Below are positions 15,275-24,774 of a stretch of 34,703 bases of DNA, piece by piece. The position numbers and the translations under genes are program-made. Location of the stretch: positions 1 through 34,703 of the forward strand of contig JAAZUU010000013.1 of the NCBI GenBank assembly GCA_018624035.1. The letters are read 5' to 3'. Below the pieces are notes generated by a model. The model was not told the origin of the DNA, made no database searches, and saw only the letters and a list, made by a program, of their open reading frames with translations. Position 1 is the stretch's first letter; every line of letters begins with the position of its first letter. Source of the DNA: Rhodobiaceae bacterium. Its GTDB lineage: Bacteria; Pseudomonadota; Alphaproteobacteria; Puniceispirillales; Puniceispirillaceae.

Positions 15275-18028
15275 CTAGCCATGCGCCCCATAATGGGCCG
15301 AGACCATCTGGGTGATTCGGTCAATCAGGATCTGGTTTTCCCGAAGAGGGTGAAGGATTTCCCTTTCGATGGCCGCGAAATTGCCACCACTTTCGGTGCT
15401 GTAGGTTTCTGGCTCATCCAGCGGTTCGGTGACCGTGGCGCTTGGCTTGCGGCTGAAGGCGTCCTCGACAATCCCGGCAACCCCGGTGAAATCGAGCGAC
15501 AGGCCAAGAGCGAGAATGTCGTCATTGCTGTACTGGTTGCTTTCCCCAAGGTTCGGCGTCCGGCAGATGATCATCAGACTGTCCGTTATGACGGCAAGCC
15601 TGATGGCGTGAAGCAGATCGAGCGTGCCGCGTCTCTCGCCGGTGACCCGCGCATTGTCCTCACCAACCTTGTCAACAAGCCGGTACAGATCGACAAGATC
15701 ATCCCGCAATGCCCAGACAGTCTGCTTGATATCGCGGAATCGCGGCCGGCCACGAAGGTGCTGGGCCAGTCGGCGAAGCGCTCTCTGGTTGCGCTGTTGC
15801 TTGCCATGATAGGCCCGGTTCACCCAGAAGCCGGGATCGGCAAGCCGGCAATAGGAAAGAACCGTATTCAACGAGCCGAGCGCCTTGCCGGCAAGCACAT
15901 GATCAAGGCACTGCCGCAGGCGTGGCGAGTGCCGGTGAATCTCGACGAATTCATCGATATCGACGGTCGCCGCCCGCCCCATGCCGGAAATGACATTGGC
16001 CAGAAACCCGACCTGCTGAAGTATGGCATTGTGCGCGATGGCGCGGATTTTTGACGGGCCACGCCGCTCACCACCAGCCTGCACCACCCGTTTTGTTGGC
16101 CGTGATCCTGTCGGCGGCAACAGATTGCTGCCGAAAAGATCGATCAGATCACCATAATTCGCATCCACGACAAGGGCCTCGTGCCATGTCTTGAGTTCCA
16201 GAAACAGATCGAGGGAAAAATCTGTGTTCTGATAGAAGACATCATCTTCGCAGCCTGACGGTGGCGCCCCCGCCTCGGCGGCGAGCAGACCCCGCATTGT
16301 CGAGGCGGCAAGCTCGCAGGTGCCGAACAGACGATATCCGTCACCACCCTGAAAACTCGACTGATGGTAGACACCGACGCCAAGATGCGCGGCTTCATGC
16401 CGGACATAGGGGGTCATCAGCCAGGCCTGGCGTTCGGCCATCGGTGCCTGCATGCCGCCTCTGCCAAGCGATTCACCATGCGTGTTGAAGATCAGCAAAT
16501 GAACATCTTCGCCAATGCGATGCCGAAGCGAGCGAAGCAGTTTTAACTGCAATCTCTCAATGGCCATATTGGCGGCAATCTGACCAACGAACCGCCCGGC
16601 GTCAGAGAACCCCGTCTGAATGGAAAGCCTGCCACGGCGCCTTATGTAGTCAATGAAAACAGACTGCTGTAAAAGCTGGTCGATAACCTTGTCGCCATGT
16701 TCAAGGCCATATCCGGTCTCAAAGAGCGGCGAAATATCCAACCGGTCGGCAATATCGAACTTATGCGCCAGATAGAGGGCAGACATGATCGTGATGGGGC
16801 GTTCGCATTCGGCGATCAAGAGCCGGATCGGCTGATCGGAATCGATATGTTTCAGGATCTGTGTCGCCAGCATCAATTGCCGCCGGGCGGTCGCCGTCTC
16901 GGCATCGAGATTGCCGAAATTGATCTGCCAGGGCGACTCCGTCCGGATGCGGTTGGCCAATCTTTCAATCAGCATGCGCGACGACATCGCGCCGTCGCTC
17001 ACCGAGACAGCACGCCCGTCGACCGGCCGCATGGCGTTGCGAATCTGCGCGGCGTTGATGCGGAGATGCACCTCGCCCATGCCAAAGCCATGCGTGGCGA
17101 TATCGGCGGCAAGAACCATCACGCAAAGCGCCGCCTCATCATCCAGTTCGCGCGCAATGTCATGCAGGTCACGCGACAGCGTCCGGCTGGAGACAAGGCG
17201 GTTGTCTGCCTCTGTCAGGTTATTGATGATTGCTGTGAAGTCCCTCTCGCCGGGCTGTTCAAACCCGCCAAGGGCTTCTTCGACAAGCGCCTGTTCCGCG
17301 GCAAGAGAGGCGGCAATGTCACCCAGCGCGGACAGACCAAGCGAATCAATTGTGGCGCGGTACCCCTCCAGCGCCATCACCTTTTCACGAAGCCGCAGGC
17401 AGAAGCTGTCAATCCAGGTGATGTCGGAACGCCCGTCAAGATCGTACCCGACCCAGGTCGAGACGCCGATCAGACCCGGCAGATTGTCCCGCCATGTGTT
17501 CGCGTGCGTGGCCTGCCGCTGTCGCAGGATATCGGCATTGATGTCATTGACGGCAATGCGGGCGTGACGCACCGCCTGCATCGCCTCGGCATGTTCGTCA
17601 TCCAGCGTCACACGATCACGCGGCGCAAAGGCGTCTTCCGGCATGTCGGCACTGCCTTTGGTGGCCGCCTCGCACAGTGAGCGGGCTACCTCGCAGCGAA
17701 GCGCAAACACCGGGTGGGCGGTGAAGACGGCGCGATAGATCGGGCGTGATATGTCATGTCCGGACAGGTCCGGCAGTTTATCTTGTCCGGCGCAGTCGAG
17801 GCCTGTCTGACGACGTAGTTCAGCCACCCGTTCCCGCCACAGCCCGGTGGCATGAAGATCAAGCACCCGGCGCAGATCGGCCGCCGTCACCTCGCCATCA
17901 TAGAGTTGCTCGCCAATGAGGTCGGCAAGGGCCGATACCGGATTCACATCGGTGACCTGCATACCCTGATGACGGAACTGGTACAGGTTCCGCAGCCATT
18001 CATCAGCGAAGTCGCGTTGCGCGCGCAT
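15275..18028 (-). CDS. Divergent phosphoenolpyruvate carboxylase-like protein
   Basis: A 917-residue cytoplasmic protein of PEP carboxylase length and layout. Recognisable landmarks are FTAHPVF (H105, family TAHPTE), STWVGYDLDGRSD at 190-202 (family SWxGGDRDGNP), HLRIN with R323, and HGESLGRGGM at 517-526 (family HGRGGxVGRGG). Several active-site positions differ from well-studied PEPCs: the glycine loop lacks its first Arg (Glu at 519) and is two residues shorter, and the SDSxKDGG lysine region reads FSDAGRFVG at 474-482. If active it would carboxylate PEP to oxaloacetate (EC 4.1.1.31) to replenish the TCA cycle. Membership in the superfamily is well supported; catalytic competence is not certain. 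Confidence 0.78.
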   Translation of the reverse strand: MRAQRDFADEWLRNLYQFRHQGMQVTDVNPVSALADLIGEQLYDGEVTAADLRRVLDLHATGLWRERVAELRRQTGLDCAGQDKLPDLSGHDISRPIYRAVFTAHPVFALRCEVARSLCEAATKGSADMPEDAFAPRDRVTLDDEHAEAMQAVRHARIAVNDINADILRQRQATHANTWRDNLPGLIGVSTWVGYDLDGRSDITWIDSFCLRLREKVMALEGYRATIDSLGLSALGDIAASLAAEQALVEEALGGFEQPGERDFTAIINNLTEADNRLVSSRTLSRDLHDIARELDDEAALCVMVLAADIATHGFGMGEVHLRINAAQIRNAMRPVDGRAVSVSDGAMSSRMLIERLANRIRTESPWQINFGNLDAETATARRQLMLATQILKHIDSDQPIRLLIAECERPITIMSALYLAHKFDIADRLDISPLFETGYGLEHGDKVIDQLLQQSVFIDYIRRRGRLSIQTGFSDAGRFVGQIAANMAIERLQLKLLRSLRHRIGEDVHLLIFNTHGESLGRGGMQAPMAERQAWLMTPYVRHEAAHLGVGVYHQSSFQGGDGYRLFGTCELAASTMRGLLAAEAGAPPSGCEDDVFYQNTDFSLDLFLELKTWHEALVVDANYGDLIDLFGSNLLPPTGSRPTKRVVQAGGERRGPSKIRAIAHNAILQQVGFLANVISGMGRAATVDIDEFVEIHRHSPRLRQCLDHVLAGKALGSLNTVLSYCRLADPGFWVNRAYHGKQQRNQRALRRLAQHLRGRPRFRDIKQTVWALRDDLVDLYRLVDKVGEDNARVTGERRGTLDLLHAIRLAVITDSLMIICRTPNLGESNQYSNDDILALGLSLDFTGVAGIVEDAFSRKPSATVTEPLDEPETYSTESGGNFAAIEREILHPLRENQILIDRITQMVSAHYGAHG

Positions 18029-18411
18029 ATTGTCCCAACCCCTTGCCTGTCGGCGGATGTAAACAGATCCTGCCTTTGCAACGCCTACTGATCAGGACAC
18101 TACAGGCGAAACCTGGAAAAGGCCGGAGCGGCGTTGCATTCCGGCACGGCGCATCCGGTGGTATATAGTCTGGGTTGTGCGCCATTATGCGTGTCTGCCC
18201 GGGCTTCGCAACCGGTGAAAGGTCGATAACCCGGCAGATACTGAAAAAATTTTCCAACGGATCGCGCGAGACAGCCGAATGGCCGATCCGTTGACAGGTC
18301 TTCCGCATCGCGCGACCCTCATATCAGGGCCAGTTGACCAGCCCGTCATCACTGATCGATGGTGGCGGTCTGAATGACAGGCCCAGCTGAACCGCGAAGG
18401 AAAGAACCGGA
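18029..18411. other. Divergent intergenic region with inverted repeat
   Basis: These 383 bases separate the minus-strand PEPC homologue from the plus-strand TPP enzyme, so both promoters should lie here. A perfect 10-base inverted repeat (CAACGGATCG at 18255-18264, CGATCCGTTG at 18284-18293) is flanked on the left by AAAAAATTTT. A TATATAGT stretch near 18160 resembles a -10 element but has no good -35. I see no tRNA, known riboswitch or small gene. Confidence 0.5.
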
Positions 18412-20040
18412 ATGCTAGATATGAAGATTGCAGGCCTTGTCGCGGAATCGTTAATCGCCAACGGCATCGACCAGCTTTATTGCCTTCCCGGAATTCAGAA
18501 TGACGGGTTTTTCGATTCGTTGTTCGACCGCACCGACCGGATCACGCCGATCCAGACACGCCACGAACAGGGCGCGGCCTATATGGCGACCGGCGCGGCG
18601 CTGGCAACCGGTCGTCCGCAGGCCTTCTGTGTTGTGCCCGGGCCCGGGTTTCTGAACACCACGGCAGCGCTGTCACCCGCCTTGGCGGTGAACGCCCCGG
18701 TGCTGGCACTCGCCGGCCAGATCCCGCTTGGCGCGCAGGGCAAGGGACATGGACTTTTGCATGAGATACCGGATCAGTTCGGCATTCTGGAACGGCTCAC
18801 GAAATCAAGCCATCGTATAACCGGCCCCGAGGATGCCACCACTATCTTGCAGGCCGCCTTTCGCGATCTGAAATCCGGCCGCCCGCGCCCGGTTGGACTG
18901 GAGATCGCCGTCAATCTGTGGGGCCAGCACGCGGCCGGGAATGGCGACGGCCTTCAGGTCGACCCCGAGGCCATGCCAGCCCTCGATACGGATGCCATTG
19001 ACCGGGCGGCATCCCTGATCGCCGCAGCCCGGTCCCCGATGATCGTGGTCGGAGGCGGGGCGCAGGACGATGCCGAGGCGGTGCGCCAGCTGGCCCGCCG
19101 GATTGGCGCGCCGGTCGTGGCTTTTCGAACCGGCCATGGGATCATGCCGGATGACGAGCCGCTGTCGATCGGCATGCCGGTCGCGCACAGCCTGTGGGCG
19201 GATGTCGATCTTGTCATCGGTCTTGGCACACGCCTGCAAAGCCAGATCATGTCATGGGGCCAGGATGATGCGATGAAGGTCATCCATATCGATATTGACG
19301 ACGCGCAGATCGGCCGCAGCGCCGCGGTCGATGTCGGGATCCATGCCAGGCTTTGCGATGCCCTGCCGCCATTGTTGACAGCGGTTGATTCAGAGGCGGA
19401 TCCCAACACGGGCTGGCTTGACCGGGTCGCTGATGTGAAAGCGCAGCGGGCCGCTGAATATGCCCGCCACCTTGGCCCGCAACTTGCCTGGCTTGGCGCC
19501 ATTCGCGATACGCTGCCGCCGGAGGGAATCTTCGTCGATGAGTTGACTCAGACCGGCTATGTCTCGCGCTTTGCCTTCCCCACCTACGCACCGCGGACCT
19601 TCATCTCGACCGGCTATCAGGGAACACTCGGTTACGGGGTAGCGACAGCGCTTGGCGTTGCCCATGCCCGCCGCGACGTCCCCGTCGTCGCAATCAGCGG
19701 CGATGGCGGCGCACTGTTCACGATAACCGAGCTTGCGACGGCTGTGCATCACCGGATTCCCCTGACATTGGTCATTTTCAACGACCATGCGTTCGGCAAT
19801 GTCAGACGGCTGCAGATCGACAATTATGACAGCCGTCTCATTGCCTCGGATCTGAGCAGCCCCAATTTTGCCGCCCTTGCCACGTCATTCGGCGCGCAGG
19901 GGCTGACGGCCTCTACTCCCGATGATCTGCGAGGCGCTCTCGACATTGCGATGGCGCATGACGGGCCAAGTGTGATCGAGGTGCCTGTCGGCGAACTGCC
20001 CTCACCGTGGGATTTCGTGCTGATGCCGAAGGTCAGGTAA
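18412..20040 (+). CDS. Thiamine pyrophosphate enzyme, acetolactate synthase/benzoylformate decarboxylase superfamily
   Basis: A 542-residue, three-domain ThDP enzyme. The cofactor-activating Glu is E52 in TRHEQGAAYMATG, preceded by LYCLPGIQN. The central domain has VVGGGAQDD and a VAFRTGHGIMP stretch. The C-terminal ThDP-magnesium motif is SGDGGALFTITELATA...NDHAFGNV. An AAGGAAAG ribosome site precedes the ATG. It resembles acetolactate synthase large subunits, but there is no regulatory subunit gene and no branched-chain amino acid gene nearby, so it may be a catabolic decarboxylase or carboligase. The stop codon shares a base with the start of the next gene (TAATG), suggesting translational coupling to a secreted protease, an unexpected pairing. 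Confidence 0.85.
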   Translation: MLDMKIAGLVAESLIANGIDQLYCLPGIQNDGFFDSLFDRTDRITPIQTRHEQGAAYMATGAALATGRPQAFCVVPGPGFLNTTAALSPALAVNAPVLALAGQIPLGAQGKGHGLLHEIPDQFGILERLTKSSHRITGPEDATTILQAAFRDLKSGRPRPVGLEIAVNLWGQHAAGNGDGLQVDPEAMPALDTDAIDRAASLIAAARSPMIVVGGGAQDDAEAVRQLARRIGAPVVAFRTGHGIMPDDEPLSIGMPVAHSLWADVDLVIGLGTRLQSQIMSWGQDDAMKVIHIDIDDAQIGRSAAVDVGIHARLCDALPPLLTAVDSEADPNTGWLDRVADVKAQRAAEYARHLGPQLAWLGAIRDTLPPEGIFVDELTQTGYVSRFAFPTYAPRTFISTGYQGTLGYGVATALGVAHARRDVPVVAISGDGGALFTITELATAVHHRIPLTLVIFNDHAFGNVRRLQIDNYDSRLIASDLSSPNFAALATSFGAQGLTASTPDDLRGALDIAMAHDGPSVIEVPVGELPSPWDFVLMPKVR

Positions 20041-21218
20041 TGAGCCGCCGGGCCGCGACCCTTTTGCTGTTTGCCATTGCCGCCGGTGGACCGGCCAATG
20101 CCGCGCTGACCCCCGAAACATTGTGCGGATGGATCGACGCCGCGCAGAAAAGCGGCGAGGCTGTTTACACCGTCCCCGGCATCGAAGGCAGGAAAACTAT
20201 CAGCTTCCGTCCCCCCGGGCCGGACTGGCGGCTGGCGACGGTGGAGATTTATGATGAATTTGAGCGCCCCCTGATCCAGGTCAGAGCCCTGCCGCCCTGC
20301 CGCCCGCTGGAGGCCCGCCGCCTTGTGCGTGCACCGGATGGCACGGTTGACAGCATTGAAGTGCTGACCCCGGACTTTGCCGACATTGCAAGCATCGAAC
20401 CTCAGAACCCGCCGCTCCCCCGACTTGACCCCGGAGGCGGCAGCGCGGTGCTGGCGCTTGTCGATACGGGTGTGAATTATCAGCTGCCGGCGCTGCAACC
20501 CCATCTCGCGACCGATGGTGACGGGCGACCGCTTGGCCATGATTTCTGGGATGATGATGACCGCCCCTTCGATTCCGACCCGCGCCGCACCCCCTATTTT
20601 CCACAGCATCACGGCACCACAGTGTTCAGTGTTCTGGCCAGCGAGGCACCGGACACGCCCATCGCCATCTATCGGTTTCCGGCCACCGAGATGTGCCGCT
20701 TTGCCGATCTGATCGACCATATGGCGCGCCTGTCGATTCGGATTGTCAGCCTGTCCATGGGATCGGATGACCGCGCGGACTGGACTTGCTTTGCCGCGGC
20801 GGCAACGGAAAATCCACAGATGCTGTTCATCGTTTCAGCTGGCAATGACGGGCGTGATCTTGAACGCATGCCGGTCTATCCGGCCGCCTTGCCGCTGGCC
20901 AACATGCTGGTCGTCACCTCGTCGGATGAGTTTGGCAGGCTGGGGCGCGGCTCCAACACCGGGGCGACATCGGTCGATCTGATGGTGCCGGCGGAACAGG
21001 TTGAGGTCATTGATCACCGCGGCGCCTATGCCGAAACCGGTGGCACCAGCTATGCGGTGCCGCGTGTCGCCGCGCTGGCGGCGAGATTCCTCCACGCCAA
21101 TCCGGCGGCCGATACCCGGGCGATCAAGGCGTTCCTCGCATCGCGGGCCATCTCGGCGAACGGCGTGCCGCTTGTGTATGGCTGGATTCCCGACCCGACC
21201 GACAATTTCGGGTTCTAG
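20040..21218 (+). CDS. Secreted subtilisin-family (S8) serine protease
   Basis: A 392-residue protein when started at the ATG that overlaps the upstream stop (TAATG). This start gives a proper signal peptide, cleaved after GGPANA. The S8 catalytic triad is visible: D142 in ALVDTGV, H191 in QHHGTTV and S337 in GGTSYAVPRVAALAA; the oxyanion Asn is N269 in VSAGNDG. It should therefore be an active periplasmic or extracellular endopeptidase. The roughly 120 residues between the signal peptide and the catalytic Asp may act as a propeptide or accessory domain. A second protease, of trypsin type, lies convergently just downstream. Substrates are unknown. Confidence 0.9.
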   Translation: MSRRAATLLLFAIAAGGPANAALTPETLCGWIDAAQKSGEAVYTVPGIEGRKTISFRPPGPDWRLATVEIYDEFERPLIQVRALPPCRPLEARRLVRAPDGTVDSIEVLTPDFADIASIEPQNPPLPRLDPGGGSAVLALVDTGVNYQLPALQPHLATDGDGRPLGHDFWDDDDRPFDSDPRRTPYFPQHHGTTVFSVLASEAPDTPIAIYRFPATEMCRFADLIDHMARLSIRIVSLSMGSDDRADWTCFAAAATENPQMLFIVSAGNDGRDLERMPVYPAALPLANMLVVTSSDEFGRLGRGSNTGATSVDLMVPAEQVEVIDHRGAYAETGGTSYAVPRVAALAARFLHANPAADTRAIKAFLASRAISANGVPLVYGWIPDPTDNFGF

Positions 21219-21242
21219 GCGGTGAATTGCCGTCGGTAATGT

Positions 21243-22400
21243 TCACTCGGCAAGGGCCTTTTCCAGAAAGGATTCGGCCAGCGGCACAGCGGCGGGATTA
21301 TGGCGCCGCATCAAATCCAGCGCTAGCATGCCGAATTCGCGATCGCCAAGGCCGCCGGCCACCTGCACCGCCATTCGCAGCGCCTGTGCGTTTGTCGGGT
21401 CAATCGCAAGGTAACGTTTCAAAATAGGCAGTCCAGCAGCAAGGTCGCGATCCAGATGCAGGGTCACCGCCATCGACATGAGGCTGTTCGGACTGTCGGG
21501 ATCGAGAGCAAGGCTGCGTTCGAGGAACAGCCGCGAGCGGTCAAACATCCACCAGCGGCCAAAGCTCTGACCCGCCTGGTCCAGCAACTGCTTGTTTCCC
21601 GACGCCATGCAGCGTGACTCGATCACGCTGACAAGATCGGGCGGCGGATCGCGGGAGATCGAACCGGCGTCATACAGCGCGTCGGCGCATTCACGAATGG
21701 CGCGGCCAATTTTACTGAAACGCGCGCTATGGCTGCTATCGGTCCGCGCCGCGACGGCGGTGATATGCGCTGCCGGGACAATTTCACTGATCTTGCCATC
21801 GCCAGAGGCCAATATGCCGACAAGATGTCCCTCGGCATCGACCACGGCACCACCACTATTGCCGGGCAGCGCGCGGGCGTTGGTATGGATGCGGGCGCGC
21901 ATCGAGGCGTCATCCGGCGGATAGCGGGCCCAGTCCCCGGGCCGATAGACGCGCGGACCGTTGCGCCCCTGATCAAAGGCAACAACAAAAAGCTTCTGCG
22001 GCATGGAACCGGTCCGTCGCGCCAGCTCCTGAAATTCCGGAGTGGGTCCCTCCGGCCGCAGCAGTGCCAGATCTACCGCGGCATCATGCGGTTGCGGCCT
22101 GGCCCGCCCGATACGCCCCGTTGCATCGCGAATGATCACCTGCGGGTGATCCTCGGCAACATGATGGTTGGTGACGATATGGCCGTCCGGCAGAATGATC
22201 CCGCTGGCAATCATGTTTGGCGTCTTGATGCCGACAATACGGTCCTTCCACCCGCATACAGGTGCCGGCGCATCGCAGGCCGCGGCGAAGGTGGGCGTCA
22301 CGACAGGGGGAACCATCGCCGCCAGCACCGCGCCAAGGCCCAACGCTGTGACGAACGCCATGCAACGTACAAATGGCAGGAGAGCTTTGCGTACTTTCAT
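21243..22400 (-). CDS. Exported trypsin-like serine protease with C-terminal TPR-like region
   Basis: A 385-residue protein with an N-terminal hydrophobic export segment (about residues 8-40, ending TFAAA). Residues about 55-210 form a trypsin-like (S1/HtrA-type) domain with the triad H80 in HIVTNHHVAE, D110 in AAVDLALL and S182 in LPGNSGGAVV. The rest (about 260-385) is helical with alternating FLERSLALDPDSP and YLAIDPTNAQAL segments, typical of tetratricopeptide repeats that bind partners. There is no PDZ domain, so it is not a DegP/DegS protein. AGGA lies about 7 bases before the ATG. It converges with the S8 protease gene across 24 bases and lies downstream of the sulfatase on the same strand. 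Confidence 0.86.
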   Translation of the reverse strand: MKVRKALLPFVRCMAFVTALGLGAVLAAMVPPVVTPTFAAACDAPAPVCGWKDRIVGIKTPNMIASGIILPDGHIVTNHHVAEDHPQVIIRDATGRIGRARPQPHDAAVDLALLRPEGPTPEFQELARRTGSMPQKLFVVAFDQGRNGPRVYRPGDWARYPPDDASMRARIHTNARALPGNSGGAVVDAEGHLVGILASGDGKISEIVPAAHITAVAARTDSSHSARFSKIGRAIRECADALYDAGSISRDPPPDLVSVIESRCMASGNKQLLDQAGQSFGRWWMFDRSRLFLERSLALDPDSPNSLMSMAVTLHLDRDLAAGLPILKRYLAIDPTNAQALRMAVQVAGGLGDREFGMLALDLMRRHNPAAVPLAESFLEKALAE

Positions 22401-22479
22401 AGCCGCATCCTGTGTCCGTCAGACCATGCAGGCAAGACGCCAATCCGCCGCGCCCACAAACACCTTACAGGCAGCCGGT

Positions 22480-24048
22480 TCAGGCAAGAAGGTGCGATAC
22501 CGGGCTTTCATCCATCTGGCCGGCAAGCATATGGGCCAGCTGCAATGTCAGGTCAGCCTTGATGGAAGCGTGTGGCGGGCTGTCCCAGAGATTTTCGGTC
22601 TCCTGCGGGTCCGCCGCGAGGTCATAGAGTTCACCCCAGGATTCGCCCTGATAGATTGTGAAACGCCAGCTGTCGGTTCGCAGGCTGCGCATCCGCGCCG
22701 GCCTCGCAAAGCCAAGCCGCGGCCCAAGGTCGTTGAATTCGGTCAACACGGCCTCTCGATGCGTGTCCGCGCCCTTGATCACCGGCAGGAAACTGTCTCC
22801 CTGCATGCCGTGATAGGGTGTCAAACCGACGCGATCGAGAATGGTCGCCGAGATATCGATGGTCGAGGCCAGCGCTTCGGTGACACGCTCGGCGCGGCCG
22901 GCTGGATCTGACCAGATCATCGGCACTTGCGTGATTGACCTGAAAGGCATCGCCCCCTTCAGAAGAAATGAGAAATCGCCCAGATAATCACCATGGTCGG
23001 CGTTGAAGCAGATCACCGTGTTCTCATATTGCCCGCTTGCTTTCAGACTGTCGACAAGCCGCCCGACCTCGTCATCGATCATCGTGATCATGCCGGCTGT
23101 CAGCGCCATCGCCTCGCGAAGATGCTGTTCGTCAACGCGGCAGGCGGTGGTGGGACTCAAAGGCTTGGCGCCGGCCTTCCACTGGTCGGACATCCAGGTC
23201 ATCGGAGGTGTCGGATTGCGGTGCGATTCGAACGGCAGACTCACCTCGAACTGATCGGGACTGTACATGTCCCAATATTTGCCGGGCGGATTGAACGGAT
23301 GATGCGGGTCGGGAAACGATACATAGGCGAAAAAGGGTGATTCGCCGCCAGCCTGCGCGCTGATCCAGTCGATGGCCCGGTTCCCGATGTAACGCGTCGG
23401 ATAGAATTCCTCGGGAATGGGGGTCCGATATGCCTGTGGGCAGCTGTAATTGTGCGGCATCTCATTCGCCGGATCCTGCATCGCCTGCCAGTCGGGACAA
23501 TTGGCGCGGAACCATTGCTGATAATGGCCATTGCACTGGTCGCCATGGCCGGTAACCATGTCGACATGCTGAAATCCGTAATAGGCACCCTCGAATTCAT
23601 ATCGCTTGTCACTGGCGTATGATGATGGCTGTTCATGACTGTGAATGCCGCCACCGGCGCGGCGCGCCTCCTCAATCAGACGGGTCTTTCCATCGTCACT
23701 GCGAAGCGGCGGTTTTTCGGTAAATGGCTGGAGGTGACTTTTGCCGATCGAGGCGGTGCGATAACCGGCGGCCGCCAGCACGTCGGTAAAACAGTTGCTG
23801 TCCGTCGGCAGAACGCAGCCATTATAACGAAGCCCATGCGTTGACGGGTAACGACCTGTCATGAAAGAGGCCCGGTTGGGCATGCAGACCGGGGACGTGA
23901 CCTGAAAATTGGCAAAACGCGTTCCCGTGGCGGCGAGCGCATCGATATGGGGTGTTCTCACCACCGGGTGGCCGGCACAGCCAAGCCAGTCCCAGCGATG
24001 CTGGTCAGTCATGATGTAAAGAAAATTCGGCCTGTCATGTGAAGTCAT
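22480..24048 (-). CDS. Sulfatase (type I, arylsulfatase/alkaline phosphatase superfamily)
   Basis: A 522-residue sulfatase. The signature CMPNRASFMTGRYPSTHG begins at C55, the cysteine that the formylglycine-generating enzyme converts to the catalytic residue. Metal ligands are suggested by YIMTDQH near the N-terminus and FNADHGDYLGD in the second half. I chose the ATG at 24048 because AAGGTG lies about 6 bases before it; the longer frame to 24090 adds an unconserved leader. No signal peptide is seen, so it is probably cytoplasmic. The natural substrate could be a choline-, aryl- or carbohydrate-sulfate, or a phosphonate monoester. No formylglycine-generating enzyme gene is in the window. Confidence 0.9.
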   Translation of the reverse strand: MTSHDRPNFLYIMTDQHRWDWLGCAGHPVVRTPHIDALAATGTRFANFQVTSPVCMPNRASFMTGRYPSTHGLRYNGCVLPTDSNCFTDVLAAAGYRTASIGKSHLQPFTEKPPLRSDDGKTRLIEEARRAGGGIHSHEQPSSYASDKRYEFEGAYYGFQHVDMVTGHGDQCNGHYQQWFRANCPDWQAMQDPANEMPHNYSCPQAYRTPIPEEFYPTRYIGNRAIDWISAQAGGESPFFAYVSFPDPHHPFNPPGKYWDMYSPDQFEVSLPFESHRNPTPPMTWMSDQWKAGAKPLSPTTACRVDEQHLREAMALTAGMITMIDDEVGRLVDSLKASGQYENTVICFNADHGDYLGDFSFLLKGAMPFRSITQVPMIWSDPAGRAERVTEALASTIDISATILDRVGLTPYHGMQGDSFLPVIKGADTHREAVLTEFNDLGPRLGFARPARMRSLRTDSWRFTIYQGESWGELYDLAADPQETENLWDSPPHASIKADLTLQLAHMLAGQMDESPVSHLLA

Positions 24049-24138
24049 CGGGACACCTTGCAGATTTGTCAGTGACAAAAGTACAGCCATGTCCCGATGA
24101 ATAAAGCAGAATCATTCACCAGAGCTTTTCCGCTGAAA

Positions 24139-24756
24139 TCAGCCGATAGCTCTCAACACGCGGGATTCGAACAATGTTCCCAATTCATCGGCGCGGGTCA
24201 CGATGTTCTGGAACTCCGGTGACATGCCAATCCTGTCAACCCCGTCGCCAAAGGCATGCATGTCAGCAAAGCTGTAGACAACAGTCATTGTATCCATCCG
24301 CGACGCCAATACCGGAATGCCGGCCATGATCGAAACCGGATCGTTTTCCACCAGCTTGCCGATTTCCTCGAGCAGACCAACAGCCGCCTTCAAGTTCGAA
24401 CGCGGCATTGCGTAAGTCCGGTGCATGCGCACTGTGTCGGTTGGATCCATTTCACCCCAGATCGATCGAAAGACCTCGGGACCGGTAATATCCGCTGCCG
24501 GGTTGGCCTCGCGGTCAGCCATCAGTTTCCTGTAGTCAGGGTCATCCATCATCGCGGCATTGGCGCCGGTGCCGGCGGCCATCGAATCATATTGCGCATA
24601 GACATGGATTTCGCCCGCTCCCGCACCGGCGACAACACGGGATCTGCGTGTCTTGCCTCCGTGCCGGGACAGGATTTCGGCAAGCCTGTTCGTGCGGTCC
24701 ATGACAACATCCAACTTGCCGGGATGCGGATGTGCAATGCGCCTTGAAATAAACAT
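24139..24756 (-). CDS. Uncharacterised protein with duplicated alpha/beta-barrel-like domain
   Basis: A 205-residue soluble protein I cannot name. Its two halves are related: residues about 2-85 and 108-200 share the order strand (ISRRIAHPHPGKL / MHRTYAMPRSNL), helix with LAEIL or LEEIGKLV, strand (GEIHVYAQYDSM / DTMTVVYSFADM), a glycine-containing loop, and a DPDYRKL / SPEFQNI helix. This is the pattern of a tandem dimeric alpha-beta barrel (ferredoxin-like, as in NIPSNAP or monooxygenase-like proteins). An excellent AGGAGG lies 5 bases before the ATG. It is downstream of a divergent promoter region shared with the MFS gene and upstream of the sulfatase on the same strand, so the three may serve one pathway. 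Function is unknown. Confidence 0.78.
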   Translation of the reverse strand: MFISRRIAHPHPGKLDVVMDRTNRLAEILSRHGGKTRRSRVVAGAGAGEIHVYAQYDSMAAGTGANAAMMDDPDYRKLMADREANPAADITGPEVFRSIWGEMDPTDTVRMHRTYAMPRSNLKAAVGLLEEIGKLVENDPVSIMAGIPVLASRMDTMTVVYSFADMHAFGDGVDRIGMSPEFQNIVTRADELGTLFESRVLRAIG

Positions 24757-24774
24757 GATATCCTCCTGTGATGG

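Noticed and set aside
15185-16054. Plus-strand frame of 289 codons crossing from the gap into the PEPC gene.
   Set aside because: It lies opposite the PEPC C-terminal region and shows arginine- and histidine-rich composition without recognisable motifs.
16697-17680. Plus-strand frame of 327 codons inside the PEPC gene.
   Set aside because: Antisense shadow of the conserved central part of the PEPC homologue.
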